Assembly (NCBI GenBank): GCA_023512835.1
Contig: CM042087.1
Location: 18,809,260-18,873,259, forward strand
Direction: 5' to 3'
Source: Taxillus chinensis
Taxonomy: Eukaryota > Streptophyta > Magnoliopsida > Santalales > Loranthaceae
DNA length: 64,000 nucleotides
Shown here: positions 44,641 to 55,700 of the stretch, in pieces
Numbering within the stretch: position 1 is the first letter of the stretch
How the letters are laid out: each line of letters opens with the position of its first letter
Program-made: the position numbers and the translations under genes
Notes under the pieces: model-generated
Database searches by the model: none
What the model saw: the letters and a program-made list of their open reading frames with translations, nothing else
Told to the model about the DNA's origin: nothing

Positions 44641-44884
44641 GGGATTGGGGGGGAGACTGTTGGGTCTCTAATGTCCCATAGATCAATCCCACATCGGTTA
44701 GGGCGATGTGGGCGAACATTGAGGTCGTCCTAATGAGGAGGCTCATGTGCACCTTGTCACAACGCGTTTTAACGGGTCGCGGCCCGTTAGAAACAAATCC
44801 GTGCGGGTTGCGGCCCATGGGTGGGTGCGCGAGTGCCAAAGCAGACAATATTGTGATAGTGAGTGCCCTGGCCGAGGTCCAACA
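44641..44884 (+). repeat. Purine tract plus short copia-type LTR-like segment
   Basis: GGGATTGGGGGGGAGAC (44640-44653) stands before TGTTGGGTCTCTAATGTCCC; CCCACATCGGTTAGGGC follows and CCAACA closes the segment at 44884. This resembles short copia LTRs common in plants (TGTTGGG...CCCACATCGG), not the C3 LTR. It may be a separate element fragment or filler captured during the C3 rearrangement. Only TGTTGGA/TCCAACA is shared with the C3 LTR start. Confidence 0.5.
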
Positions 44885-46563
44885 GCCTTTATCCGGGATT
44901 ACGCACTCTTACAACCTCAGATCCAGATGCAATCAGGTAGCACAACCACAGTCGATGGCAGAAGAAGCGGAAAATAGGTTCACTGGGTTGGAACAGTCAC
45001 AACAAGAACTGAATAGCAATATGCAAGCCCTACAGGGGCAAATGACCTTAGTTATGGACATGTTGGAAAAACTGACTGGAGAAAGAGAAAGAACCCCAAC
45101 AGGAGGAACCACAAATCACCATCCAAAGCAGGGATAGGAGGCTGGTCTGCCACCCAACCTGGCTCCATGCCAGATACCCACATATCACCCTACAATGGCA
45201 CAACCCCCAACTCCAAATCAAACTCACTTCACTATGCCAGCATCGGGACATGCAATGGAAGCGGTGGGATCCCCAGCTCCTAAAGAAAACATGGAGTCTC
45301 CCGTTCTAAGACGACTGGAGGAAAGATTGAAAGCCGTATAAGGCATCGACAGCTATGGCATGACCAGCCCACAAGACTTATGCTTAGTCCTTGGAGTGGT
45401 GCTGCCACCAAAGTTCAAAATGCCCGAGTTTGAGAAGTTTAACGGGACCCGGTGTCCAAAGACACATCTAGCCATGTATTGTCAAAAGATGGCTGCTTAT
45501 GCTGGTGAAGACAAGCTCCTCATGCATTGTTTCCAAGAAAGCCTAACTGGGGCATCCCTTCGCTGGTACTTTCAACTGAATGGCAACCATATCAAGACCT
45601 GGAAGGAGTTAGCCACATCCTTTTTGGCACAATACAAACATATCACGGAGCTCGCACTGGACCGATTGACCCTACAGTCCTTAGAAAAGGGGGCTGAGGA
45701 AACTTTCAAGGACTATGCAAGGAGATGGAGAGAGATTGCCGTAGAGGTCCAACCTCCCCTCATAGAAAGAGAACTCACTACTCTTTTTATCAATACGTTA
45801 AAAGGGGTCTACTATGAGAAGCTGATCGGTAACGTCTCTAGTAGCTTCGCCGACTTGGTCGCATCGGGTGAATGAGTCGAGAGTGGAATTAAAGGAAGAA
45901 AGCTAAAGGGTGATGTCGCAAAGACATCGAAAAAGTTCCAACCACTGGTAGGAAAAAAGAAGGAAGGTGAGACCAATCTGGTATATCCCTTAAGCCCAAC
46001 GGTACAACCGGCATTCTACCAAGCGCCGGGGTACTATAGAGGATCACCTGTAGCCGCCTATGCTGCACCTGCACCAACCCACCAATTCACGCCATACTTG
46101 CCGCAAGGAGGGTTTCCATTTCCATATCCAATGGCCCCTAACCCGTTTCAACCAAGAGTGTCATACCTAGAGCAACCAAGGGCAGCAATTCAGGAAGGTC
46201 CAAGGGACCCATTCCAAGGATAGGGGCAACCTAGGGCCCAGACCCAGTATGCAGGAGCGAATCAGGCTCCTCGTCGACCACGACAAGAGTTTGACCCGAT
46301 TCCAATGACATATGCTGAATTATACCCCAAGCTTTTAGAAGCAAGATTGGTACTCCCTACACCCTTGGGAGAAATAAGGTCTCCTCCCCCAGCTTGGTAT
46401 AAACCCGATGCCAAATGCGAGTATCATGCTGGTGGAGCAAGACATGATATTGAAAATTGCATAACATTCAAAAGGAAGGTTCAAGCATCAAAAGATGTAA
46501 AGTGGCTAGATTTTTCTGCACTGACTGGGACGCCAAATGTAAACAGTAATCCGCTCCCAGAAC
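44885..46563 (+). pseudogene. Tat2 gag, first part
   Basis: One frame throughout with stops at 45135, 45339, 45873 and 46221. Starts with THSYNLRSR (about 44905-44931), a motif common at the start of Tat gags, then a glutamine-rich coiled coil (45000-45070). The retrotransposon gag capsid domain is at 45405-45870 (FEKFNGTRCPKTHL, LTGASLRWYF, ARRWREIA). KCEYHAGGARHDIENC near 46409-46460 is the C-terminal zinc-finger-like motif. Interrupted at 46563 by Ty3-B. Confidence 0.85.
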
Positions 46564-46690
46564 TGTCACGCCCCCGAATTCCAGGGAACCCGGAACCGGG
46601 TACATGACTTCCCCTTGCCCGCACCCGAAAGGTCAAGGGGTTGGTGACTAGCACCAATAGAGACTACACCACGGGTGCTGTCTCAAATCC
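46564..46690 (-). repeat. 3' LTR remnant of Ty3-B with filler junction
   Basis: TGTCACGCCCC to TCTCAAAT matches 49027-49152. 46691-46742 is filler; its second half (ACATGACTTCCCCTTGCCCA) copies the LTR sequence about 110 bases away at 46601-46620. Confidence 0.85.
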
Positions 46691-46742
46691 GTAGGAGTAA
46701 GTAAAAGGGGTAAAACATGACTTCCCCTTGCCCACATCCGGG

Positions 46743-48585
46743 GACCGATCTACAATGGGTGGTAAAACGGCCTTCCCCTCTCTCCTCCCGTCAACCAACG
46801 TCAAGCTGGCTAACCGGTGGGTCACATCACCCCACCCATGCCTCAAAGGTCCCAACCTGCATGCCTCCTCGGTCCACTCACCCACAAAGACACCCCGGTG
46901 CCCTCTGGTGTGAAGAACGTCACACGCCGTCGAAAACAATCAATCTTGGCCTCCATGGAGACCAACCGGTCCATACCCAGGATAACATCAAAATCATCTA
47001 ACTCCATGATATACAAATCACACAACAGTTAACACCCCCAAGTGTTACCGACAAGCACGACGGATACTCTCAAGTATCACAATTCCACCCAAAGGTGAAG
47101 CAACCATCAAAGACCGACTCACTGTCTCCTGGTCTAACTCCAAGCCAACCACCGTAGCATACGAAATAAAAGAATGGGTAGCACCGGATCAATCAAAACC
47201 GAACAAATAGTATGAGAAATGATAATGGTACCTCTCACCACCGAAGGTCCTGTCTCGCCTCGTCCACCGGTGGAACCTCCGCCTCTCACTGGTAAGGGCA
47301 AAAGTCCTCCCTCGTGGTCCACTACCACTAGCCTGGCCCATTGGGGCCTTGCCCCGCCGATCAACATGACCCTGTGCCTCCCGCCGAGGCTGCCGTACCG
47401 CAGGTTGCGTCGCGTGCTCGTGCCGGCAGCACCGACCTCCGAGACGGAGCCCCACTCCTCGTCCGTGATCTCTCGGACGAGGGCCTACACCGCTGGTTGA
47501 GCTAAGGGTAACACATTCCCTAGCTCCATGCCCTACTTTCCCGCATCGAAACAGGTCATCTTTTTCCTTGGGCGGTCTCTCGAGACATGCCCGGTCAAAC
47601 CACAACTCCAACGGGTCCCTGGCCTCCCGTGGCCGAACTCTCCGGAGGCCCACCGCCTGGCCGGAAACCCTCTGCACCTGCCTCCTCTCGGGCGAGGAGC
47701 ACTGCTCTCCCCACTCTGCCTCTTCTTGCTCGGACTGCCGAACCGCCTGGCCTCGGGGCTCTCGCCCGATCCCGACCTCGCTCAATAATGATCGCCTTGT
47801 CGACCGCCTCCCGTGGGCGGTCGTCAACCGCATCGGTTCCAGTGTCTTTTCAAAGATGGCCTCAAGCCCTGAATGAAGTCCCGCTCTTTCGGCCTTCCTT
47901 TTCCCAAGACTCCGAGCAAACCGCCCCAAATCCGTGAAGGCCTGCACATACTCCCCCACACTCATCTACCCGCACAAGCTCATAATACTCTCTACGTCGA
48001 GCATACCGCAACGAGCCGGGAAAATACTCCCCAAAGAAGCGCTCAACAAACTCTCTCCGCTCATCCGATCGCCATGGACAGCTCTAGTGGATTCCCACCA
48101 CCTGCGTGGGATACCCAACAAATAGTGCGTCGCCACGCGCACCCGCTCCTCATCTGGCACCCCAATCATCTCAAAGATGTCCTCTGTCCATCTAATCCGG
48201 TCCTCGGCTACCTCTGGCCGCGAACCATCCTCAAAAGTCCTGGGTGCGTGTTTCAAAAACTGCGCGGCCCTAGTCCCTCCCTCGTCGTGCGGCTCACCAC
48301 GACCTCCCGCTGGTGCACATCCCGCACCACCCTCTCCCCCTTCTTGAGGCCGTGGTGGCTGCTGAGGCTCCGTTGCCTCTTCGGCTCATCCACCTCTCTA
48401 GCCATATCCCTCATCGAGCCCCGCATACCCCGCATGGCCTCCTGCAACCGAATCAACACTCGTCAAATCGGGTCCCACAACGGGAGCCATGACCTGCGCG
48501 GGCTCTGCTGCCCCCGGTGCCCCGACTTATCGTGGGTTCCTCTGCCTGGACCCTGGCCTCGGACAACCCTCCTCGGTGGTGCCAT
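46743..48585 (-). pseudogene. Ty3-B gag and partial protease
   Basis: Homologous to 18815-20688. ATG at 48585 (MAPPRRVVRG). The first knuckle region is frameshifted; FRCGKVGHGAREC survives near 47545-47510, and the protease keeps SHTICSVLID near 47220-47190 and VILGMDRL near 46985-46960. At least six frameshifts. Only a decayed structural gene; with no pol it could move only in trans. Confidence 0.85.
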
Positions 48586-49026
48586 CACACCGGCTACAAC
48601 AACAAACAACAAACAACAAACAATCAATACTAGCTCGTAAGACAAACGACCATCAAAGGCACAACCGACTTTAGGTTCTCACCACACGACCCGTAGGTCC
48701 ATACCATGCATATAGCATCGTGTCACCCCTCAGGGTACACCACAATCAAGTCCTGGCTCTCACGGCCATGTGCCATCCCTGGCACCACATACAAGCACAT
48801 CACACACAAAGACAAGCTAGTGCCCTATATGCACACAATCATACCACTAGCAATGCACCCCATCCCCATGTATGCTCCTAGGATGATCTAACCGACACCA
48901 AAATAACCTAGAATACATGTAAAGACTGCGTTGATCAGGCGCCCTCCCTACGGTTTTCCAAGTCACATGGAATCAATTAACCACCCTTCACTAACCTAGG
49001 TCCACTAGCCATGCTCGATACCAACT
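48586..49026 (-). other. Ty3-B leader and primer site
   Basis: Matches 20689-21185 but has lost one copy of the ACCACACGACC repeat. Primer site at 49013-49023 reads TGGTATCGAGC on the minus strand, one base short of TGGTATCAGAGC. Confidence 0.75.
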
Positions 49027-50900
49027 TGTCACGCCCCCGAATTCCAGGGAACCCGGAACCGGGTACATGACTTCCCCTTGCCCGCACCCGAAAGGTCAAG
49101 GGGTTGGTGACTAGCACCAATAGAGACTACACCACGGGTGCTGTCTCAAATATGCAATCCTCTACGATCATACATCAAGGGTAATCCTGTACTTTCCCAT
49201 ATATCATCATGCATACAAAGAGTCAAACAATCATACGGACATCACATCATACGGTATGCAAATACAACTGTCCACGGACCCATGTCCGAGATATCACATA
49301 AAATAATACAGAATATAATCGTATCATACATCGAGTAGTGGGCGTCCTCCTGGAAGAAAGTCCTCCACTAGTCTCGGGTCACACCTGAAAAGGGTAAGCA
49401 ACAAGTAGGGGTGAGCGACAAGCTCAGTAGGTGACCCTAACACTCCACATCATGCCACACATATAAGTCTATACTATATGCTCGGTGTACTCGTGCACCG
49501 TGTAGTGTGCACAATCATCGGGACTCGACCTGCAACAAACATCAGGACAACTTGTCTACGATCCTCCATGGGATCCTAGCTCAGAGCACTCGGCCCTAGC
49601 TCCACGAGCTCAACGGCTCAACTCAGGCCTTAGCCTTCCCTGGCATGATATGCCCGGCCACGCATCGCCACACAGGCCTGCCATCGGTGCATATGCCTGC
49701 CACGTCAACCACATAGCACCATCGGTGCATCACGGTGAGAACCCAAACAAGTCACGGAGTCCATGCCCCAATACCTCACATCAACATACTAACATTAGTA
49801 TGGCATGTCATTCTCAACATTTCCCTTAGAATTGTAGCCAGTCTTCACAAGTAAATCCTCAACCCTTGATTTATGAAGGAAGTACTCATAGCAACTATTT
49901 TCTTGAAATTAAAAGTCCCGGCATTGGGTTCCCTTATCATAAATAAGATAATCTGATTTTTGGGGATTTTTCCGAGATGTCTAACCCCACTTTCCAAAAA
50001 TTCACCACTACGAACTTTTGGGTTTTTCCGAGATTTTACACTAAAACCCAATTTTCACATTTTGAAATAGTGGGAATTAATTTTTCTAGTATTTTTCTTT
50101 GAATCCAAATGGGGGGTATTTCGTTATTTACATTGTAACTTAAGTATAATACTTGAGGCATAATGGTTTACAATGTAAATGTCCAGGTGCGGTGCGGTTA
50201 GCAGCCGCACATCTTGTTTCACTCCTACGGATTTGATGCTGCGGACTAATTACTCCGGACTACTTGATCCGGACTAACTCCTCCGGACTAACTACTCTGG
50301 ACTACTGATCCAGGACTAACTCCTCCTGGACTACGATCCAGGAAAAACACTGTTCACTTAGTCCCGAAACACTATTCACTTAGTCCCGGAAAACACTTGT
50401 TCACTTAGTCCCAGGAAAAACACTATTCACTTAGTCCCAGGAAAAACACTATTCACTTAGTCCCAGGAAAAACACTGTTCACTTAGTCCCGGAAACACTA
50501 TTCACTTAGTCCCGGAAAAACACTGTTCACTTAGTCCCGGAAACACACTGTTCATCGTCGTTTTTGCCAATTTTCTCAGCTAGAACGACAACCCAGCAAC
50601 CCCAAACACTCATAAACACATTTATTTTGATATACACCCCATTACACGTCTTAAATAACTCTAAATTTCATGTAATCAACGAAATACCTCTTTTATGCAT
50701 TTAAATCACAAGATTCAACCAAAAATTTGGGTTTCCCCCAAATCTTAAGGTTCACCCCCAAATTCCATGATTTCACCCAAATTAAGCATGCTAAGCCTAC
50801 TATGAATCATATAAGGAGTTAGAATCACCTACCTGGAAGATTCTTTGCGATCCACGAGCTCCAATCGCCCCAAAATCGCCAAGAAAGCTCTACGCTCTTC

Positions 50901-50931
<31 letters not shown>

Positions 50932-51335
50932 TGCTCAAACATGCACGTACCAATAATTGGCAATTAAAGATATAAGGCAGTTCTTAATTATATATATACC
51001 GTTGCCAATAATTGGCCTCCCAAAGAATAATTGACCCGAACGCAATAATTGACCTCCCGAGGTCACGAACTCCAAATTGAGTCAAATTATTGTCAAAACG
51101 CTCGAAATAACGAGCACAACACTGTTCGAGATATTATCACACTCAAATGACTGCTCAAACGCAAAGTCAACCAATAAACCCCAAAAAGTCAACAATCGGG
51201 TCAAACGGGGCCCCGACTCGGAATCGGGCCCAAGTACAGTCAAAATGCTCACATCGACGGCTACACTACCGTCCAGATAGTTACATTCCCATAGAATGAC
51301 TATCTCTCAAAACTACCCAAATATGAGTCTTTACA
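49027..51335 (-). repeat. 5' LTR of Ty3-B (2309 bp)
   Basis: TGTCACGCCCC at 49027 to GTCTTTACA at 51335. Close to the Ty3-A LTR up to about 50120 and again from about 51000; between these the sequence is largely different, with its own repeat (50330-50550) and a (CT)n stretch at 50905-50931. Confidence 0.92.
50330..50550 (-). repeat. Tandem repeat with CACTTAGTCCC in the Ty3-B LTR
   Basis: Eight copies of a 24-28 bp unit, AAACACTGTTCACTTAGTCC plus CGG or CAGG. It occupies the LTR position where Ty3-A has the CTACGAAC block. Confidence 0.92.
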
Positions 51336-51340
51336 AGAAC

Positions 51341-51951
51341 ATTCACACGATGTCGCTAATATAACAACAGAAGGAAGGCTAGAGAAGGTTTCACAAATAC
51401 AAATGGAGAAGAGATATTTGTTTAACCTACTACTGGAGCATTGATATATACTTGCCAAAGACACATCAGAGGTAGTGAAGGGTACAGAGTGGGAGAAACA
51501 ATGCCCTTATCACAAGATGTCACGGGGACATGACATTGAGCAATGTAGTGAGTTCTCCAGCATGGTACAAAAGCTCATGGACCAGAGGATGATAGAATTC
51601 TCAAGAGGAGAGACGGACAATCAAAGCCACATGATCCAAGGAGACAATTCATACAAATCACCATGGGTACCAACGCCCCTTGTCTTGAATGCTAAGACTC
51701 CAGAAGTCCCGCTACTGCCACATGGAATTAGGCCTCTCATCATCCATGTCGCCAATCCCGTGTGAAACAAGGAGGAGAGGACCGACATCCCATAATTGCC
51801 TCATTGCATTGCACCTCTCACTATAGGTGTTCCTGCTCCTTTCCCCTACAAGACAGACAAGGTAGTCCCATGGAACTACAGTTGCAAAATAGTCCAGGGA
51901 GCCACCTCAACATAAAAGAGAACTAGGAGCGGTAAGGCTTATGCCCCTGAT
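51341..51951 (+). pseudogene. Tat2 gag, last part and linker to protease
   Basis: Continues gag in phase after Ty3-B. CPYHKMSRGHDIEQC near 51503-51547 is a second Cys/His motif of the Tat gag type. TGA at 51763-51765 and further stops near 51793 and 51913 break the linker. Confidence 0.8.
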
Positions 51952-53274
51952 ATGGTGGATAAAGCAAGGAAGGAAAAAACTGTGGAACTAGACATTGAGC
52001 CAATGCTGGAGCCAACTACGAAAGGAGCACCAGTCACTGAAGGAGAGGTAGCAGAATTTTCGAAACTCATGAAGCAGAGCGAGTATAACATTGTGGATCA
52101 ACTAAGTCGACAACCGGCTCGTATCTCATTGCACTCATTAATGATGGATTCCCAGCCTCATCGGGAAGCACTACTGAAAGTTCTGAGCCAAGCCTATGTT
52201 CCTTCGACCATCTCAGTAGCGAATGTGGATGGACTCACCAGTAATCTCATCATGAACAACATCATTAGCTTTGGAAATGATGAGCTGCCACAGGAAGGAA
52301 AGGGGCACATAAAATCTCTGCATGTTACTGTCAATTGTAAAGAGCATACCATAGCACAAGTACTCATTGACAATGGCTCCGCCTTGAACATCATGCCCTT
52401 ACATATACTACAACAATTTCCAATTGATGCATCCTATATGCGTCTTTGTACAATGAAGGTACGGGCGTTCGATGGAGGCAAACGTGATGTGGTGGGAACT
52501 CTAGACATTCCACTTCTGATTGGACCAGTTACCTTTATGGTGGAATTTCAGGTAATGGACATTACACCATATTATAACTGTTTGTTGGGAAGACCCTGGA
52601 TCCACATGGCGGGAGTAGTGCCCTCTAGCCTCCATCAAAAAATGAAATTTGTGATGGGAGACCAGCTCATTTGCGTCTCTGGAGAAACAAGTTTCCTCGT
52701 CACCAAACCTGCATTAGTCCCATATATTGAAAACAACGAGGATGTACCAGAATGTTCCTATCGATCCTTTGAGGTCGTGAACATCACTTCTGTACCAAGC
52801 TATCATCTCTCGAAGGCATTAAAGATGGTTGCAGCCACCATGATCAAACAGGGTTACAGACCAGGGCAATGATTGGACCCAAAAGCTCAAGGGATCCAGG
52901 AACGGTTGACCATCCATGAAAATACCGAGAAGTTTGGGTTGGGCTACATACCTACTAGAGCTGACAAACAGAGGGCAGCTATCAAAAAGAAGGACATCAG
53001 AATGGCAAAGTTGCAGAAGAGGCCGGTACAGGAAGAAAAGAGGAGCTTTCCCCCCTTAAATGTTATATTCCGGAGTGGTGGGTTCATCCACAACAACCAA
53101 CCTGAGCCCGTGACAGAGTTTGTAGCTGCATTAGATGCAGACGAGCAAGTGCTGAGCAAGATGACTTTGGTGGTGCAAGGGGCTCCCAACCAGCCATTGA
53201 ACAATTGGACCAGCCTGGACCTCCCCATAATGTTATGCCTAAGGGGTCACTGGGATTTAATGTATTCTATTTAA
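51952..53274 (+). pseudogene. Tat2 aspartic protease and G-patch region
   Basis: Same frame as gag. LIDNGSALNI active site near 52365-52394, LLGRPW near 52587-52604. A TGA at 52870-52872 falls inside the G-patch (GYRPGQ, then the stop), where Tat1 has GGA. The rest of the G-patch reads EKFGLGYIP near 52930. Ends with a TAA at 53272 in the presumed intron. Confidence 0.87.
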
Positions 53275-53414
53275 TTTCTTTTGAAGCTATGAACATTGGT
53301 TTTCCTTAAACCTTTTCAATAAAATGTACTTTCTTCAAATCTTTCATGGTGCATTCCATTCATGACATATGCATATCATATTTAGTTACCAACTTGTCAT
53401 TCTCTTATAAGCAG
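53275..53414 (+). other. Intron-like spacer between protease and RT (Tat2)
   Basis: AT-rich, ends TCTCTTATAAGCAG at 53414. Very similar to 1277-1504 in Tat1 although noncoding, which suggests a constrained or recently shared segment. The 53415-53499 stretch reads in the RT frame with one TAG near 53488. Confidence 0.45.
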
Positions 53415-53499
53415 GTATCGTAATGTCAATGGAAACATAGTACGTGAAAGTGAAACGAGATGCCTAAGGTTTGACCAAAGTCCAAATTAGGAGCAGTCA

Positions 53500-54591
53500 G
53501 TGTTTGAAGCGGATGAGAATGAGGTAGAGGAGACACCTGAGCTACCAGGAGAGATCATACACTTATTGGAAAGAGAAGATCGTTTACCCATTCCAAGTGA
53601 AGACCCAGTAGAGACGGTAAATTTGGGGACCGCAACCGAACCAAGAGACTTAAGGATAGGGTCCTTAATAGCTGATGACATCAAGAAACAATTAGTTGAG
53701 CTGTTAAGGAACTACAAAGATGTGTTTGCATGGTCATATCAAGATATGCCGGGATTAGACACAGACATAGTGCAGCATCACATACCATTGAAGCCTGAAT
53801 GCAAGCTAGTTCAGCAGAAATTAAGAAGAATGAGACCGGAGATACTATTGAAGATTAAAGAAGAGGTCAGAAAGCAATGGGACGCAGATTTTCTAAGTGT
53901 CTCCCACTATCCAGAATGGGTGGCCAATGTTGTACGAGTACCGAAGAAAGGAGGCAAGGTCTGCATGTGTGTCGATTATAGAGATTTGAACTAGGCCAGT
54001 CCGAAGGATAACTTCCCACTTCCTCATATTGATACCCTAGTAGATAACATAGCAAAGCATGCTCTATTCTCGTTCATGGACGGCTTCTCAGGCTACAATC
54101 AGATTCGTATGGCCCCCGAACACAAGGAGAGGACCACGTTCACGACACTTTGGGGCACATTCTGTTATAATGTGATGCCGTTTGGTCTGAAGAATGCAGG
54201 AGCAACCTATCAGCGAGCCATGGTGACCCTATTCCACGATGTGATGCATAAAGAAGTCGAAGTATATGTGGATGATATGATAACCAAATCATGAAGCATT
54301 GAAGATCACATTAAAGTACTCCGTAAGCTCTTCAATAGGCTACAAAAATATCAGCTGAAATTGAACCCCGAAAAATGCACTTTCGAAGCCATGTTGGGAA
54401 AATTGTTGGGTTTCATTGTGAGCCGAAAAGGAGTTGAAATCGATCCAGATAAAGTTCAAGCTATCCAAGAGATGCCGCCACCACGAACCATCAAAGAGGT
54501 TAGAGGATTCCTCGGGCGACTGAATTACATTGCTCGATTTATTTCTCAATTGACAGCCATATGTGAACCCATTTTCAAGACCTTACGAAAG
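53500..54591 (+). pseudogene. Tat2 reverse transcriptase
   Basis: Continuous frame with only two stops, TAG 53992-53994 (Tat1 has TGG) and TGA 54292-54294 (Tat1 has CGA). EETPELPGEI leader, FAWSYQDMPGL, KKGGKVCMCVDYRDLN, FMDGFSGYNQIR, then YVDD near 54267-54278 and GFLGRLNYIARF. Both stops arise from single transitions. Confidence 0.9.
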
Positions 54592-55700
54592 AACAATCCA
54601 GAAATTTGGAATGACAAGTGTCAAGAAGCTTTTGACAAGATCAAGCAATATCTGTCTAATCCACCTATTTTGGTCCCACCAGTACCAGATAGACCTCTGA
54701 TCCTATACTTGAGCGTTCAAGAGTCATCAATGGGTTATGTTTTAGGGCAACATGATTCTACAGGCAAGAAGGAGCAAGCCATTTATTATCTAAGCAAGAA
54801 ATTCACCATCAATGAAGAAAACTACACACCATTGGAGAAGACATGTTGCGCCCTTGTCTGGATAACAAGAAGATTGAGGCGGTACACTCTTTATCATACT
54901 ACGTGGCTGATTTCAAGGCATGATCCGCTGAAATATCTCTTAGAAAAACCATCCATTTCAGGAAGAATCACCAAATGGCAGTTGATCTTGTCAGAATATG
55001 ATATTATCTACGTGCCTCAAAAAGCCATAAAAGGAAATGCGATAGCTGATTACTTGGCAGACAGAGCATTAGAAGACTATGAGCCTATGACTATAGGCTT
55101 TCCTGACGAGCATATCAACATCCTTATGGCAAAAGTATCAGACATATGGACGATGTGGTTTGATGGAGCCTCTAGCCTCTTAGGGCACGACATCGGGGCC
55201 ATCCTGATATCTCCAAAAGGCGAACATTTCCCGATGGCGGCCAAGTTAACCTTCCCTTGTACCAATAATATAGCACAATATGAGGCATGCGTGATGGGAC
55301 TTCAAGAAGCAATTAGCAAAGGCATCAAAAATTTACGAGTATTTGGTGATTCTGCGTTCATCATTTTTCAAGTAAGGGGAGAATGGGAAACTCGAAATCA
55401 CAAGTTAATTCCGTATTGGAAATATGTTACGGAGTTAGCTGAGCAGTTCGATGACATCACATTCGAGCATATGCCCAGAGAATGTAATCAGCTTCCTGAT
55501 GCACTGGCAACTCTAGCCTCCCTCCTTCGGCTAGACACAAAGTTGGAAGTTCAGTCTTTTGATATCCGCATACAAGATACTCCTGCACATTGTATGGCCA
55601 TTGAAGGAAATACAGAGGAAAAGCCTTGGTACAATGACATCAGACAATATTTGCTTAAGCAAGAGTACCCAGCAGAGGCTTCTGAGTCTGATAAAAGAAA
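54592..55700 (+). pseudogene. Tat2 gypsy RNase H and second RNase H
   Basis: First RNase H about 54615-55080, as in Tat1, with a degenerate first acidic motif. Second RNase H about 55145-55530: WFDGASSLLG, VFGDSAFI, LPDALATLAS are kept, but NNIAQYEA has Gln (55276-55278) where Tat1 and the family have the catalytic Glu. The stretch is open, so this is a point lesion, not a frame break. The duplication of RNase H is the Tat-lineage trait. Confidence 0.88.

Larger units (their letters stand above)
35249..44884. mobile_element. C3: rearranged Sirevirus-like copia element
   Basis: Left part, minus strand: LTR (35249-36647), purine tract, remnant of the Ulp1-like ORF, RNase H, RT, integrase, protease and end of gag (to about 41942). 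Right part, plus strand: LTR lacking its first 324 bp (41943-43005), primer site, first part of gag (to about 44640), then a purine tract and a short LTR-like segment. Both LTRs are nearly identical and the two gag parts are complementary in content. GCCTT stands on both outer sides. The simplest reading is one element with its 5' end inverted. Confidence 0.75.
46564..51335 (-). mobile_element. Ty3-B: internally deleted element of the Ty3-A family
   Basis: Flanked by AGAAC on both sides (46559-46563, 51336-51340). Minus strand: full 5' LTR (51335-49027), primer site, leader, gag and part of the protease, then a junction at about 46690-46745 to the last 127 bp of the 3' LTR. RT, RNase H and integrase are gone. 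Gag differs from Ty3-A by many small indels. Confidence 0.92.

Noticed and set aside
47219..48640. Plus-strand ORFs in Ty3-B
   Set aside because: Antisense of the gag pseudogene; no family features.
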